Below are positions 57,197 to 64,000 of a stretch of 64,000 nucleotides of DNA, piece after piece. The number at the start of each line of letters is the position of its first letter. Positions within the stretch are counted from its first letter, which is position 1. The notes under the pieces were generated by a model, which was not told the DNA's origin, made no database searches, and was given only the letters and a program-made list of their open reading frames with translations. The position numbers and the translations under genes are program-made. The DNA comes from Nitrosomonas communis. Lineage in GTDB: Bacteria > Pseudomonadota > Gammaproteobacteria > Burkholderiales > Nitrosomonadaceae. The stretch spans positions 744,001 to 808,000 of the forward strand of contig NZ_CP011451.1 in the NCBI RefSeq assembly GCF_001007935.1, read 5' to 3'.

Positions 57197-57370
57197 TTAA
57201 TCTAATCCCAGAGAATCAAGCGTGATTTCAATTTCCTCGATTCTAATTTCCTCATCATCTTCATTGAGGAATTCATTTTCATCAATTATCTTCGCTACTC
57301 GGCTAACGGGCATGATGTCATCGACTACATCCTCAACATCAATATTATCAAAAGAAAGTTCTTTGTCCAT
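57197..57370 (-). CDS. Small acidic protein, 57 residues, unknown function
   Basis: The frame runs from ATG 57370 to TAA at 57197 and is preceded by AAGGAGG 8 nt upstream, one of the best ribosome-binding sites in the window. The protein (starting MDKELSFDNIDVEDVVDDMM) is very rich in Asp, Glu and Ile, with about 21 acidic and only about 4 basic residues, and has no Cys, Trp or transmembrane segment. I do not recognise it. The acidity and helix-friendly pattern (EDDEEIRIEEIEITLDSLGL) suggest a small cytosolic binding or DNA-mimic type protein, which is speculation. Confidence 0.65.
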   Translation of the reverse strand: MDKELSFDNIDVEDVVDDIMPVSRVAKIIDENEFLNEDDEEIRIEEIEITLDSLGLD

Positions 57371-57816
57371 TGCAACAAACCTCCTTACAACAAATGAAGA
57401 TGGTAAATCAGCTTTGCTGAGACGACTTATAGCATACAGAATAAAAATAATGAGCGAATTACATTTTCACAATTTGAAGGTTTATATAAAGAAAGTCAAT
57501 ACTTAATTGCTTTTTTTATAAAATTATTAAAACTGCAATTGGAAAACGGCACGTAGAACGGTACAGCGGCACATTAAGCTCGGTCATTGTCCATCGCATC
57601 ATTATTATTGCGATACGGCCAGTGCTTCTTAATCTAACGTGAGTTCGACATAACGGTCATGCCACTGCAACTGGAAGGGCTTAAGGAAGCCTGATATTAA
57701 AGCAAGCGTTTCTTCTCCTGAATAACGATGAAATTCTTTTCCAGGATGCATTAATCATAATTAATTCAGATTCCTTCTGCTGCTTTTCTTTTTTTATCCC
57801 GAGCCTGCAATATTTA
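57371..57816. other. Noncoding gap, nothing recognised
   Basis: AT-rich, with no open frame having a ribosome-binding site. It presumably holds the promoter for the 57-residue acidic protein. Confidence 0.4.
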
Positions 57817-57919
57817 ATTCCATTTCCAAATCAAAAATAACGCGAAGGCGAGCCGTAGACAGTATAAATAATACGGCAAGGCGAAGCCGACAAAGTTAGT
57901 TTTGATTTAGAAATGGAAT
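57817..57919 (-). repeat. Family A palindromic repeat, copy A13
   Basis: 103 bp in reverse orientation: ATTCCATTTCCAAATCAAAA ... GCGAAGGCGAGCCGTAGACA ... GAAGCCGACAAAGTTAG ... TTTTGATTTAGAAATGGAAT. Confidence 0.93.
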
Positions 57920-58080
57920 AAGAAGTGGTGGAATGCGTTAAGCTCAATGCTTCGGTATGAACTTATAATGTGGTCGATACCTCTAAAAAGTGTAGATGAG
58001 CATGTGTAAACGGGTTCTTTTAATCTAAAAACATCAATGGATGTGTTTTAGTTCCACTAAACCTTTAGGAGGGCTTTACT

Positions 58081-58401
58081 ATGAAACAACTAAATAGCGG
58101 TTTTTTTAATTTCTTGTTAATTGCTCTAATGGTTTTTTTCTTGGGCGGCACATCAACGTCAATGGCAGAGACAGCTGGAGAATATATTGATGATTCAGTT
58201 ATTACTGCGAAGGTCAAAAAGGATATTTTCGATGAGCCCACCCTGAAAACTTCTGAAATTAAGGTAGAAACTTCAAAAGGTGTCGTGCAACTGAGTGGCT
58301 TTGTCAGTACCCGCGCCGAAATTGATAGAGCGGGCGAAGTTGCGCGTATGGTTGAGGGCGTGAAGTCTGTCCAGAATGATTTACAGGTTAAGGGACAGTA
58401 G
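58081..58401 (+). CDS. BON-domain periplasmic protein
   Basis: 106 residues. A signal peptide (FLLIALMVFFLGGTSTSMA) is followed by one BON domain (DDSVITAKVKKDIFDEPTLKT; VVQLSGFVSTRAEIDRAGEV; GVKSVQNDLQVK). BON domains bind phospholipid membranes; OsmY-like proteins act in osmotic and envelope stress. TTAGGAGGG precedes the start at good spacing. It is a single gene with a long leader containing copy A13, so stress-dependent expression is possible but not shown. Confidence 0.92.
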   Translation: MKQLNSGFFNFLLIALMVFFLGGTSTSMAETAGEYIDDSVITAKVKKDIFDEPTLKTSEIKVETSKGVVQLSGFVSTRAEIDRAGEVARMVEGVKSVQNDLQVKGQ

Positions 58402-58530
58402 ATTCGAGCATTAATCTTGAGTAGTGCTAAAGATTATGTAGATGATCTCAAAATCTGCTAAAGCCTGTTTAAATCTAGCGAATAGGCTATTTGTATTAAT
58501 ATTGTTCATTAATACATATTCTAAACTATC

Positions 58531-58569
58531 ACAACCCGGCGAATTTTTCTGCAATTCCTCGCCGGGTTA
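58531..58569. terminator. GC-rich inverted repeat after the BON gene
   Basis: AACCCGGCGA / TCGCCGGGTT is a perfect 10-bp stem with a 16-nt AT-rich loop, 130 bp past the BON gene stop. There is no T-run on the plus side, so the terminator function is probable rather than certain. Confidence 0.5.
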
Positions 58570-58875
58570 CTCTCTGTCAAGCACTACCTATCATTGATTT
58601 TTGTTGGAACTTCTTTATTGAGAATCAGCCTTAGTGCTTCTATCAAATAGGAGTGTTTTGGTATATGTTTGCTGGCGTCCTCCTATTTGCACCATCGGTG
58701 CATGTATAGGATCTTTTCCCCTTGCGAGTGCATAGCTAATATTTTTTACGTCCTTTCTATAGCTATTTGCCGCACCTGATAATTTTGCTATAAGCATATG
58801 CTAATAAAATGAGGTTTTTTCTCATGAATAATGGGAATACTCTTTTCCCCAAAATTATTTTATTATAAAAAATTT
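58570..58875. other. Noncoding gap, one doubtful small frame
   Basis: A 60-codon frame on the minus strand (58615-58797) has no ribosome-binding site and no recognisable feature; I do not call it a gene. Nothing else is seen before copy A14. Confidence 0.4.
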
Positions 58876-58978
58876 ATTCCATTTCTAAATCAAAACTGAC
58901 TTTGTCGGCTTCCCCTTGCCGTATTATTGATACTGTCTGCGGCTCGCCTTCGTGTCATTTTTCATTTGGAAATGGAAT
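58876..58978 (+). repeat. Family A palindromic repeat, copy A14
   Basis: 103 bp: ATTCCATTTCTAAATCAAAA, core GACTTTGTCGGCTTCCCCTT ... GGCTCGCCTTCGTGTCAT, arm TTTTCATTTGGAAATGGAAT. Confidence 0.92.
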
Positions 58979-59055
58979 TAAATTCCTTTTACTACTTTTA
59001 CTGCTTTTATTATCCCAAACTTACGCTAACCTAATAAAGAATTTCATTAACATTC

Positions 59056-59745
59056 ATGGCCCATCAAGAAGATCATCGCTCTCACCGTATAGGGTGGTTA
59101 CGCGCTGCCGTACTGGGTGCTAATGATGGAATTGTTTCTATAGCCAGCCTTATTATCGGTGTAGCGGCTGCCCATACAAGCCGGGAAGATATTCTTTTGG
59201 CAGGCATAGCAGGTCTAGTCGCCGGAGCGATGTCAATGGCGGCCGGGGAATATGTCTCTGTCAGCTCGCAGGCCGATACAGAAGAAGCCGATATTGCGCT
59301 TGAACAACGCCATCTTCAGGAAGATCATGAATTTGAATTCCAGGAATTAGCAGAGATCTATATCAAAAGAGGAATTCAACCCGAACTCGCAAAACAAGTG
59401 GCCATGCAATTAATGGCTCATGATGCATTAGATGCTCATCTCAAAGATGAATTGGGCATTTATGAACGCATTACCGCAAAACCCATTCAAGCGGCTTTTA
59501 CCTCCGCAACGATGTTTACCCTAGGTGCTGCCATGCCGCTTATCGCAACTTTTATCGCACCCCCAGCCCAAATTATTCCTATTGTCGCCAGCTTTTCCCT
59601 TTTTTCTTTGGCTATGTTGGGTACACTGGCTGCTTATTTGGGAGGAGCAAATATTTGGAAGGGTGCTATCCGGGTAACTTTCTGGGGAACACTCGCCATG
59701 GGGCTTACTGCTACCGCAGGAAAACTGTTCGGTATCGCTGCCTGA
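59056..59745 (+). CDS. VIT1/CCC1 family membrane transporter
   Basis: 229 residues. Five transmembrane segments with the family signature LGANDGIVSIASLIIGVAAA in TM1 and GAMSMAAGEYVSVSSQADTE after TM2. A Glu-rich cytoplasmic metal-binding helix (EEADIALEQRHLQEDHEFEF ... ) follows. Members move Fe2+ or Mn2+ out of the cytoplasm or into compartments, so this protein is a likely metal-detoxification exporter. No metal-responsive regulator is adjacent. Confidence 0.94.
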   Translation: MAHQEDHRSHRIGWLRAAVLGANDGIVSIASLIIGVAAAHTSREDILLAGIAGLVAGAMSMAAGEYVSVSSQADTEEADIALEQRHLQEDHEFEFQELAEIYIKRGIQPELAKQVAMQLMAHDALDAHLKDELGIYERITAKPIQAAFTSATMFTLGAAMPLIATFIAPPAQIIPIVASFSLFSLAMLGTLAAYLGGANIWKGAIRVTFWGTLAMGLTATAGKLFGIAA

Positions 59746-59755
59746 CCATTATCAA

Positions 59756-61195
59756 TTAATCGAGTGCGGCTACATTGAAAGCATCACAGGAAGCAAGATC
59801 AGATTCGCTGATTGCAGGCAATTGGACAGCCACTTTACGTAATGCCGTACGCAATCCCTCTTCCAGAACCGGATGATAAAAAGGCATACCTAACAGATCC
59901 CTCACCGTTAGCGATTGATCAATTGCCAGTGCCAGTAAATGAGCCATATGCTCGCCTGCTGGGGCACACATCTCGGCACCGAGTAGTTCGCCACTTGCTG
60001 ATTTTGCATAGACGCGTAACATTCCTTTATTAGATTGTGCAGCCCTGGCACGTCCTTGATGATCAAAACGTACTTCACCGATTACGGTCTCATTATGATT
60101 CAGCGACCGAAAAGGGTTGCCAACAACAGTAATACTTGGATCAGAAAATACAATGCCAAGCGGAGTACGACGTGTAAAACATATCATTTCTTCTCGTACT
60201 GCGTTTAGCCCTGCGATATGCCCTTCGTCTGCAGCTTCATGCAGCAATGGCTTATAATCACTCGCATCGCCAGCCAGGAATACCGGAAGATCAGCTATCT
60301 GCATCGTAGTCGGATTAACCGGGGGTAATCCTTGTTCATTGAGCGGAACGCCTAGCGTTTCGAGTCCAAGATGATCAATATTGGGGCGACGGCCAAGTGC
60401 TGCCAGCACCCCATCAACCGCGATGTCTACTTCACTCGTTCGAATGCGCACGCAATTTTCTCCTGGCTCCCAAACCACTTTGGCCCTTTCACCCAAATAG
60501 AGCGGGAATTCCTGTGAAAGCAAATCTAACGCCACCTCATTAACGTGTGGATCAGTTAAGCCGCCAATCTGCTTATTGCTGCCGAATGCAGTGACCTTGA
60601 TCCCTAAGCGGGACAGTGCTTGTGCCATCTCCATCCCGATAGGACCCATTCCAATGACCGCTAACCTGGTTGGTAATGTTTTCTGCTCAAATAACGTGTC
60701 TGTCGTCAATAAACGATTTTCCGGTAAATGCCACTCTGCGGGGACAATCGGGTGTGAGCCGGTAGCGATAATAATTTTTTTGGCAGTTAACTTTTTATCA
60801 TTGATCAGCACCTGATTTGGATTAAGCAAGCGCGCACGACCTGAAATCGCCTTCGTTCCAAGCACTTCAGTCGCTTTTAAGGTGCTGGCTACAAAATCAT
60901 CACGAAGCTCACGAACACGTTGCATAACACTCGTCATATTGACCATCAGCTGGTCTGCCCCCCGTATACCAAACGTCTCAAAGGTAGTTCGTCGATGAAA
61001 GGCATTCGCCGCTTCAATCAACAGCTTAGAGGGCATACATCCAACACGTGCGCATGTCGTTCCCCAGGGGCCACCATTGATAATGACAAATTGTTCGGTG
61101 CGCTTCCTTACTTCGCGCAGCGCAGACAAGCCCGCACTTCCTGCCCCAATGATAATGACATCAAGAGTTTCATTTACAAAATTAGAATTCGCCAC
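59756..61195 (-). CDS. Dihydrolipoyl dehydrogenase-like pyridine nucleotide-disulfide oxidoreductase
   Basis: 479 residues. FAD-binding IIIGAGSAGLSALRE, the redox-active disulfide GTTCARVGCMPSK (CxxxxC), NAD(P)-binding VIGMGPIGMEMAQALSRLG and the second FAD motif VFLAGDASDYKPLLHEAADEG are complete. The C-terminal His-Glu region reads MPFYHPVLEEGLRTAL rather than the HxHPTxSE of classical lipoamide dehydrogenase. This points to the divergent Lpd-like branch found outside 2-oxoacid dehydrogenase clusters. The substrate is therefore uncertain; no E1/E2 genes are nearby. Converges on the VIT gene with an 11-bp gap. Confidence 0.9.
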   Translation of the reverse strand: MANSNFVNETLDVIIIGAGSAGLSALREVRKRTEQFVIINGGPWGTTCARVGCMPSKLLIEAANAFHRRTTFETFGIRGADQLMVNMTSVMQRVRELRDDFVASTLKATEVLGTKAISGRARLLNPNQVLINDKKLTAKKIIIATGSHPIVPAEWHLPENRLLTTDTLFEQKTLPTRLAVIGMGPIGMEMAQALSRLGIKVTAFGSNKQIGGLTDPHVNEVALDLLSQEFPLYLGERAKVVWEPGENCVRIRTSEVDIAVDGVLAALGRRPNIDHLGLETLGVPLNEQGLPPVNPTTMQIADLPVFLAGDASDYKPLLHEAADEGHIAGLNAVREEMICFTRRTPLGIVFSDPSITVVGNPFRSLNHNETVIGEVRFDHQGRARAAQSNKGMLRVYAKSASGELLGAEMCAPAGEHMAHLLALAIDQSLTVRDLLGMPFYHPVLEEGLRTALRKVAVQLPAISESDLASCDAFNVAALD

Positions 61196-61240
61196 ATTGC
61201 ACCTATTTAGCTAAGAGCAGTTTTTCAATTACGTTATTTT

Positions 61241-61343
61241 ATTTCATTTCCAAATCAAAACTAACTTTGTCGGCTCCACCTTGCCGTATTATTTATCCTG
61301 TCTACGGCTCATCTCCGCATCATTTTTGATTTGAAAATGAAAT
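61241..61343 (+). repeat. Family A palindromic repeat, copy A15
   Basis: 103 bp with arms ATTTCATTTCCAAATCAAAA and TTTTTGATTTGAAAATGAAAT. The fourth base of the left arm is changed from C to T and its partner from G to A, preserving pairing. Core GACTTTGTCGGC-type (TAACTTTGTCGGCTCCACC) is present. Between here and zapA (61344-61594) I see only AT-rich noncoding sequence. Confidence 0.92.
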
Positions 61344-61594
61344 GAGGTCAATTAACGATTGACTTGAACTTTATTGTATTTATAAAACCATAATAACTTC
61401 ATGAAGGCAAAATTTAAAAATTATTTAATGATAAAATTAATCAACTTGTAAAATGATATAAAGTTATCTGCTCATTAAATGTCAGATTTCATCATCAATC
61501 AGCTGATTCAATCACTGCATAAATAATCAGCCTCCTGAAATATACATATTGTTATCAAATTATTTACAGGAATTTTTAAAAAATCTTCCTGAAA

Positions 61595-61909
61595 ATGGGT
61601 ATGGATACTGAGACAATCATCGTTACTATTATGGGACGAGAATTCCGCATTAACTGCTCTGAAAAAGAACGCGAGGGTTTATTGCTGGCGGTTTCTTATT
61701 TGAATAAAAAAATGCTGCAAATAAAAAATGAACGTAAAATAGTGGGAACCGAACAAATTGCGATTGTAGCAGCGCTTCATATGACTCATGAGCTGCTTAC
61801 CATGCGTCCAGCCAAAAGTTTTGACATGAGTGAATTTAAGCGTAAAATTAAATTCATAGAAGATAAATTAGATGAGTTGCTGCCCAAAAAAGAAAAAGAA
61901 GATCAATAA
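61595..61909 (+). CDS. zapA: Cell division protein ZapA
   Basis: 104 residues. ZapA binds FtsZ and bundles protofilaments at the division ring. The N-terminal FtsZ-binding domain (VTIMGREFRINCSEKEREGLLLAVSYLNKKM) and the C-terminal coiled coil (EFKRKIKFIEDKLDELLPKKE) are typical. Translation may begin at 61595 or two codons later (61601). The 6S RNA gene follows directly, as in many proteobacteria. Confidence 0.94.
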   Translation: MGMDTETIIVTIMGREFRINCSEKEREGLLLAVSYLNKKMLQIKNERKIVGTEQIAIVAALHMTHELLTMRPAKSFDMSEFKRKIKFIEDKLDELLPKKEKEDQ

Positions 61910-61956
61910 AAAATAAGTTAAGATTATTTCATTAAATTTTGTTTGAGCATTACAGA

Positions 61957-62133
61957 ATTTCCCTGCGGTGTTTGTTAAGGCTAATACTCTTTGAACCAAT
62001 TTATATAACAGGTTGCGAACTAAAGTGATGCTGTTGTGCGCTCCTCACAGAAGGGGCACCTGATGCATCCGGTTTGCGACCACCTTGAACCTCAAGGTTC
62101 AAGATGACAGCCTGACGGCATTGGCGGGGAAAC
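61957..62133 (+). ncRNA. ssrS: 6S RNA
   Basis: About 177 nt located 47 bp after zapA, the classical position. The closing stem pairs ATTTCCCTGCGGTG at the 5' end with CATTGGCGGGGAAA at the 3' end. The conserved 3' half is clear: ACCTTGAACCTCAAGGTTCA, then a short step and CAGCCTGACGGCA, closely matching E. coli 6S RNA (ACCTTGAACC...GGTTCAAGG...CAGCCTGCGGCGGCA). The large central bubble and flanking stems can be drawn. It binds sigma-70 RNA polymerase holoenzyme and templates pRNA synthesis. Ends are approximate. Confidence 0.9.
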
Positions 62134-62452
62134 CCACTTTTCCTTTCTATCGGCATTTTAAATAGGCAGTTCACCAGGCTTGAGCTGATCATGTTGTTCC
62201 TCCTCCTTCTCTTTCATTGGGTGCCGGATGGATATATTTTGACCATTTCCTCATCTCATGCTACCGCCGCCACAAAATCACCACCTGCCCAAAAGCTCTC
62301 CCCCATAAAATTTCTTGTTTTCTGCATGAATGCAGATTTTCCATTAGAAAATTTTCCTTAAAAAAAATCAGGGTTAGACTGAAATGTGAATTGAGCGCTA
62401 ACTCGTAAAAAATTCCAGTAAAACAGAACCGCAACCAGCTTTCCAAATATAT
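62134..62452. other. Noncoding gap after 6S RNA
   Basis: No ygfA-like gene follows the 6S RNA, unlike in many relatives. TCTGCATGAATGCAGA (62320-62335) is a small perfect hairpin followed by TTTTCC, a possible terminator. The short frames on both strands are not credible genes. Confidence 0.45.
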
Positions 62453-62560
62453 AGCCTAACCAGTTAAGAATGGTTCAGAATGTATCGGATTTAAAGAAAG
62501 AACATATCGACGGTTTGGTTGTTTACGCAGTGCTCTGGACAGCGCCTATTTGTGTTCGAT
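62453..62560. repeat. Segment homologous to 13207-13290
   Basis: It shares ATAGC-CTAACCAGTTAAGAATG, CGGTTTGGT and TGTTCGAT with the earlier site in the same order. It directly precedes a family B unit here. Confidence 0.45.
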
Positions 62561-62576
62561 AAGGCAACTCGTGTAA

Positions 62577-62652
62577 GGCACCATCACCATCGGACATTGT
62601 GCCGTATGTACTACCTTACCATCTGGTGCAATGCGTTACACCTTATTGCACC
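62577..62652. repeat. Family B REP-like paired hairpins
   Basis: A degenerate first hairpin (GGCACCATCACC...ACATTGTGCC, 62577-62602) and a well-formed GGTGCAATGCG...TTATTGCACC (62625-62652) with the same spacing as at 1412-1491. Confidence 0.65.
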
Positions 62653-62654
62653 TA

Positions 62655-62734
62655 TGATTTTGTCGGCTCTTCTTGCCATATTATTGATACTGTCTACAGC
62701 TTGCTTTCGCGTTATGTTTGGTTTAGATGAGAAT
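62655..62734 (+). repeat. Family A remnant A16, left-truncated by family B
   Basis: ATTTTGTCGGCTCTTCTTGC ... ATTGATACTGTCTACAGCTT ... TCGCGTTATGTTTGGTTTAG matches the core and part of the right arm. The left arm is missing and its place is taken by the end of the family B unit, so family B inserted or recombined into this copy. Confidence 0.7.
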
Positions 62735-62758
62735 TCTTTTGGAATCATTTTTAACCGG

Positions 62759-62798
62759 TTAAGCTTTAGCGATGAACTTCTTCGTCGCTAAAGCTTAA
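62759..62798. terminator. Perfect 14-bp hairpin
   Basis: TTAAGCTTTAGCGA / TCGCTAAAGCTTAA, extendable inward to a 4-nt CTTC loop with one wobble pair. It is not adjacent to any gene stop; nearest is the IS3 end 200 bp away. It could be a leftover terminator or a protein-binding palindrome. Confidence 0.4.
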
Positions 62799-63066
62799 AT
62801 CAGTGTAATGGCTTATTCTTTGACTATAAATTCAAAGCTTTTCCTGAGAATGCTTGCAAACATAGAGATAAACCGTTATTAATCAGTTTGGCCAGTTCAT
62901 TGGTTACTTTGATTGATTGAAGTTGGGTGATGTCTTCCTCAAGAGTTTAATGTTATTGATCAACTGGCTTCTATTTCATCGCTTAATTCACATTAGGCTG
63001 ATGTGGTTCCCTGTAACTGGACAACCTGAAAGAAAGTTCAGCTCTGATATGTATAGTTAAACAGGT

Positions 63067-63894
63067 TCAGGCAACCCGATCAATTCTTGGATCACTATAG
63101 TAGATTTCATCAGGCGTAAGACGATCAAGGCTTTGATGAAATCGTTCTTGATTGTACCATTCAAACCATGTGGATAAATTCTGCTTTATCTCCTTCAGAT
63201 TATTGAATTCTCTGGTATATAAAAGCTCATACTTAACTGTCCGCCAAAGTCGTTCAACAAAAATGTTGTCATAGTAGCACCCCTTGCCATCCATGCTGAT
63301 CTGAATATGATGATCTTTTAGTATGGAGGTAAATGCTTCGCTGGTAAACTGTACGCCCTGGTCGGTATTCATGATCTGTGGACAGCCATAATCCTGGATG
63401 GCTGCCTCCAGCGCCTGAGTACAAAAGTCAGTATCCAAGGTATTGGACAAGCGCCAGCTCAACACCTTACGCGAATGCCAGTCGATGATGGCAACCAGAT
63501 AGCCAAAGCCTTTCTCCATGGGGACATAGGTTATGTCGGCAGCCCAAACCTGATTGGGTTTATTAATGACAAGTTCTCTAAGCAGATAAGGATAGACCTT
63601 ATGCTGTTTGCTTGAGATGCTGGTCCTGGGTTTTGGAGCTATGCTGACAATACCGAGTGTCTTCATTAAGGAAGAGGCTTTCTTGCGCCCTAACATGATT
63701 CCCTGGCGCTGAAACCAGGTAGCATAACTGCGTGAGCCATATTGTGGCGTCTTTAAGTACTGTTCATCCATCATGCGCAGCAGAACCAGATCAGCATTAC
63801 TGATTGGTTGCGGTTGATAATAATAAGTTGAGCGCGCCAGATCCAGCAGCTGACATTGACGAGTTTGACTAAGTTTGCCATGGGGCTCAATCAT
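63067..63894 (-). CDS. IS3-family transposase OrfB (integrase domain)
   Basis: 275 residues. HTH-like region first (RQCQLLDLARSTYYY), then the rve integrase core with catalytic acids in VWAADITYVPMEKGFGYLVA, QIMNTDQGVQFTSEAF and YDNIFVERLWRTVKYE (DDE). The C-terminal YNQERFHQSLDRLTPDEIYY is standard for IS3-group transposases. Complete, so this element is probably active if orfA is complete beyond the window. Confidence 0.95.
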   Translation of the reverse strand: MIEPHGKLSQTRQCQLLDLARSTYYYQPQPISNADLVLLRMMDEQYLKTPQYGSRSYATWFQRQGIMLGRKKASSLMKTLGIVSIAPKPRTSISSKQHKVYPYLLRELVINKPNQVWAADITYVPMEKGFGYLVAIIDWHSRKVLSWRLSNTLDTDFCTQALEAAIQDYGCPQIMNTDQGVQFTSEAFTSILKDHHIQISMDGKGCYYDNIFVERLWRTVKYELLYTREFNNLKEIKQNLSTWFEWYNQERFHQSLDRLTPDEIYYSDPRIDRVA

Positions 63895-63914
63895 CTCTTT
63901 GCGTTCTACAAGAC

Positions 63915-64000
63915 TTAATGATTGAGCTTTCTTGCTAAAAAATCGCGTTCTACCGCCAATTGACCAATAACCCGGTGCAGGTCATCTGTTGTAGGCTGCT
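63915..64000 (-). CDS. IS3-family OrfA, C-terminal end only
   Basis: Minus-strand frame from the window edge to TAA at 63915: PTTDDLHRVIGQLAVERDFL ends the coiled-coil part of OrfA. The same frame in the decayed copy (15430-15515) reads PTTDDLHRVIGQLTVERDFL. The T-rich run before the stop (TTTTTTA) allows a -1 shift that reads on through SKKAQSLSLVERKE into OrfB. Confidence 0.85.
   Translation of the reverse strand, partial: QPTTDDLHRVIGQLAVERDFLARKLNH

Larger units (their letters stand above)
62999..64000 (-). mobile_element. IS3-family insertion sequence, nearly complete, cut by window edge
   Basis: The terminal repeat TGATGTGGTTCCCTGTAACT begins at 62999, matching the ends of the decayed copy at 15186-15877. 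It contains intact orfB and the 3' part of orfA. The other end lies beyond the window. orfA ends in CGATTTTTTAGC, a candidate -1 slippery site that would fuse orfA to orfB as usual in this family. Confidence 0.92.

Noticed and set aside
58615..58797. 60-codon minus-strand frame
   Set aside because: No ribosome-binding site, no recognisable motif, isolated in a noncoding gap.

Overview
The window looks like a chromosomal segment of a moderately AT-rich betaproteobacterium, most likely an autotrophic ammonia oxidiser of the Nitrosomonas type. The evidence is a phosphoribulokinase (Calvin cycle), the zapA-6S RNA arrangement, a betaproteobacterial polA / DUF2782 / thrB neighbourhood, a BPSS1780-type membrane protein and a very high load of small repeats and IS remnants. 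Assignment to a genus is inference; there is no rRNA or ammonia-oxidation gene here. I recognised no tRNA gene and no CRISPR array.

Layout. 1-8.8 kb is accessory: a sensor-protein N-terminus coupled to a class II aldolase, an intact IS630-family element, a large membrane protein with a C-terminal TIR-like/nucleoside-deoxyribosyltransferase-like domain, a pirin-DoxX pair divergent from a LysR regulator, and a frameshifted UPF0016 (GDT1) gene. 8.8-16.1 kb holds an RTX/DUF4214 protein, a lipid-kinase plus metallophosphoesterase pair, a cytochrome c lipoprotein, a decayed short-chain dehydrogenase, a modular methyltransferase and nested IS3/IS630 wreckage. 16.2-22.2 kb is a tripartite RND efflux operon (outer-membrane factor, fusion protein, permease). 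22.7-43.3 kb is mostly housekeeping: recG, ridA, murA, argH, fructosamine kinase, a dynamin-like GTPase, pepP, polA, LOG, DUF2782, thrB, uvrD and phosphoribulokinase. 44.2-46.6 kb is a two-gene MshEN-like/AAA+ ATPase module in which the ATPase is cut cleanly by a second IS630 copy. 46.8-52.9 kb is an M48 lipoprotein protease, leuS-lptE-holA and osmC. 53-64 kb is sparse: pseudogenes, a LuxR-type response regulator, a probable group II intron relic, corA, a 57-residue acidic ORF, a BON protein, a VIT transporter, a flavoprotein disulfide reductase, zapA followed by 6S RNA, and a nearly complete IS3 element running off the end.

The most distinctive feature is a family of about 103-bp palindromic intergenic repeats ('family A' below; 14 good copies plus 3 remnants, about one per 4 kb, in both orientations). 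Terminal arms approximate ATTCCATTTCTAAATC / GATTTAGAAATGGAAT, several copies carry compensatory arm changes, and two sister copies of a longer variant bracket osmC in inverted orientation. Other repeats are REP-like paired hairpins with GGTGCAAT...ATTGCACC ends ('family B'), a 246-bp MITE-like element whose end overlaps a lysR start codon ('family C'), and a 7-bp G-rich microsatellite directly after osmC. The two IS630 copies differ by one A in an A-tract that decides whether the transposase is in frame.
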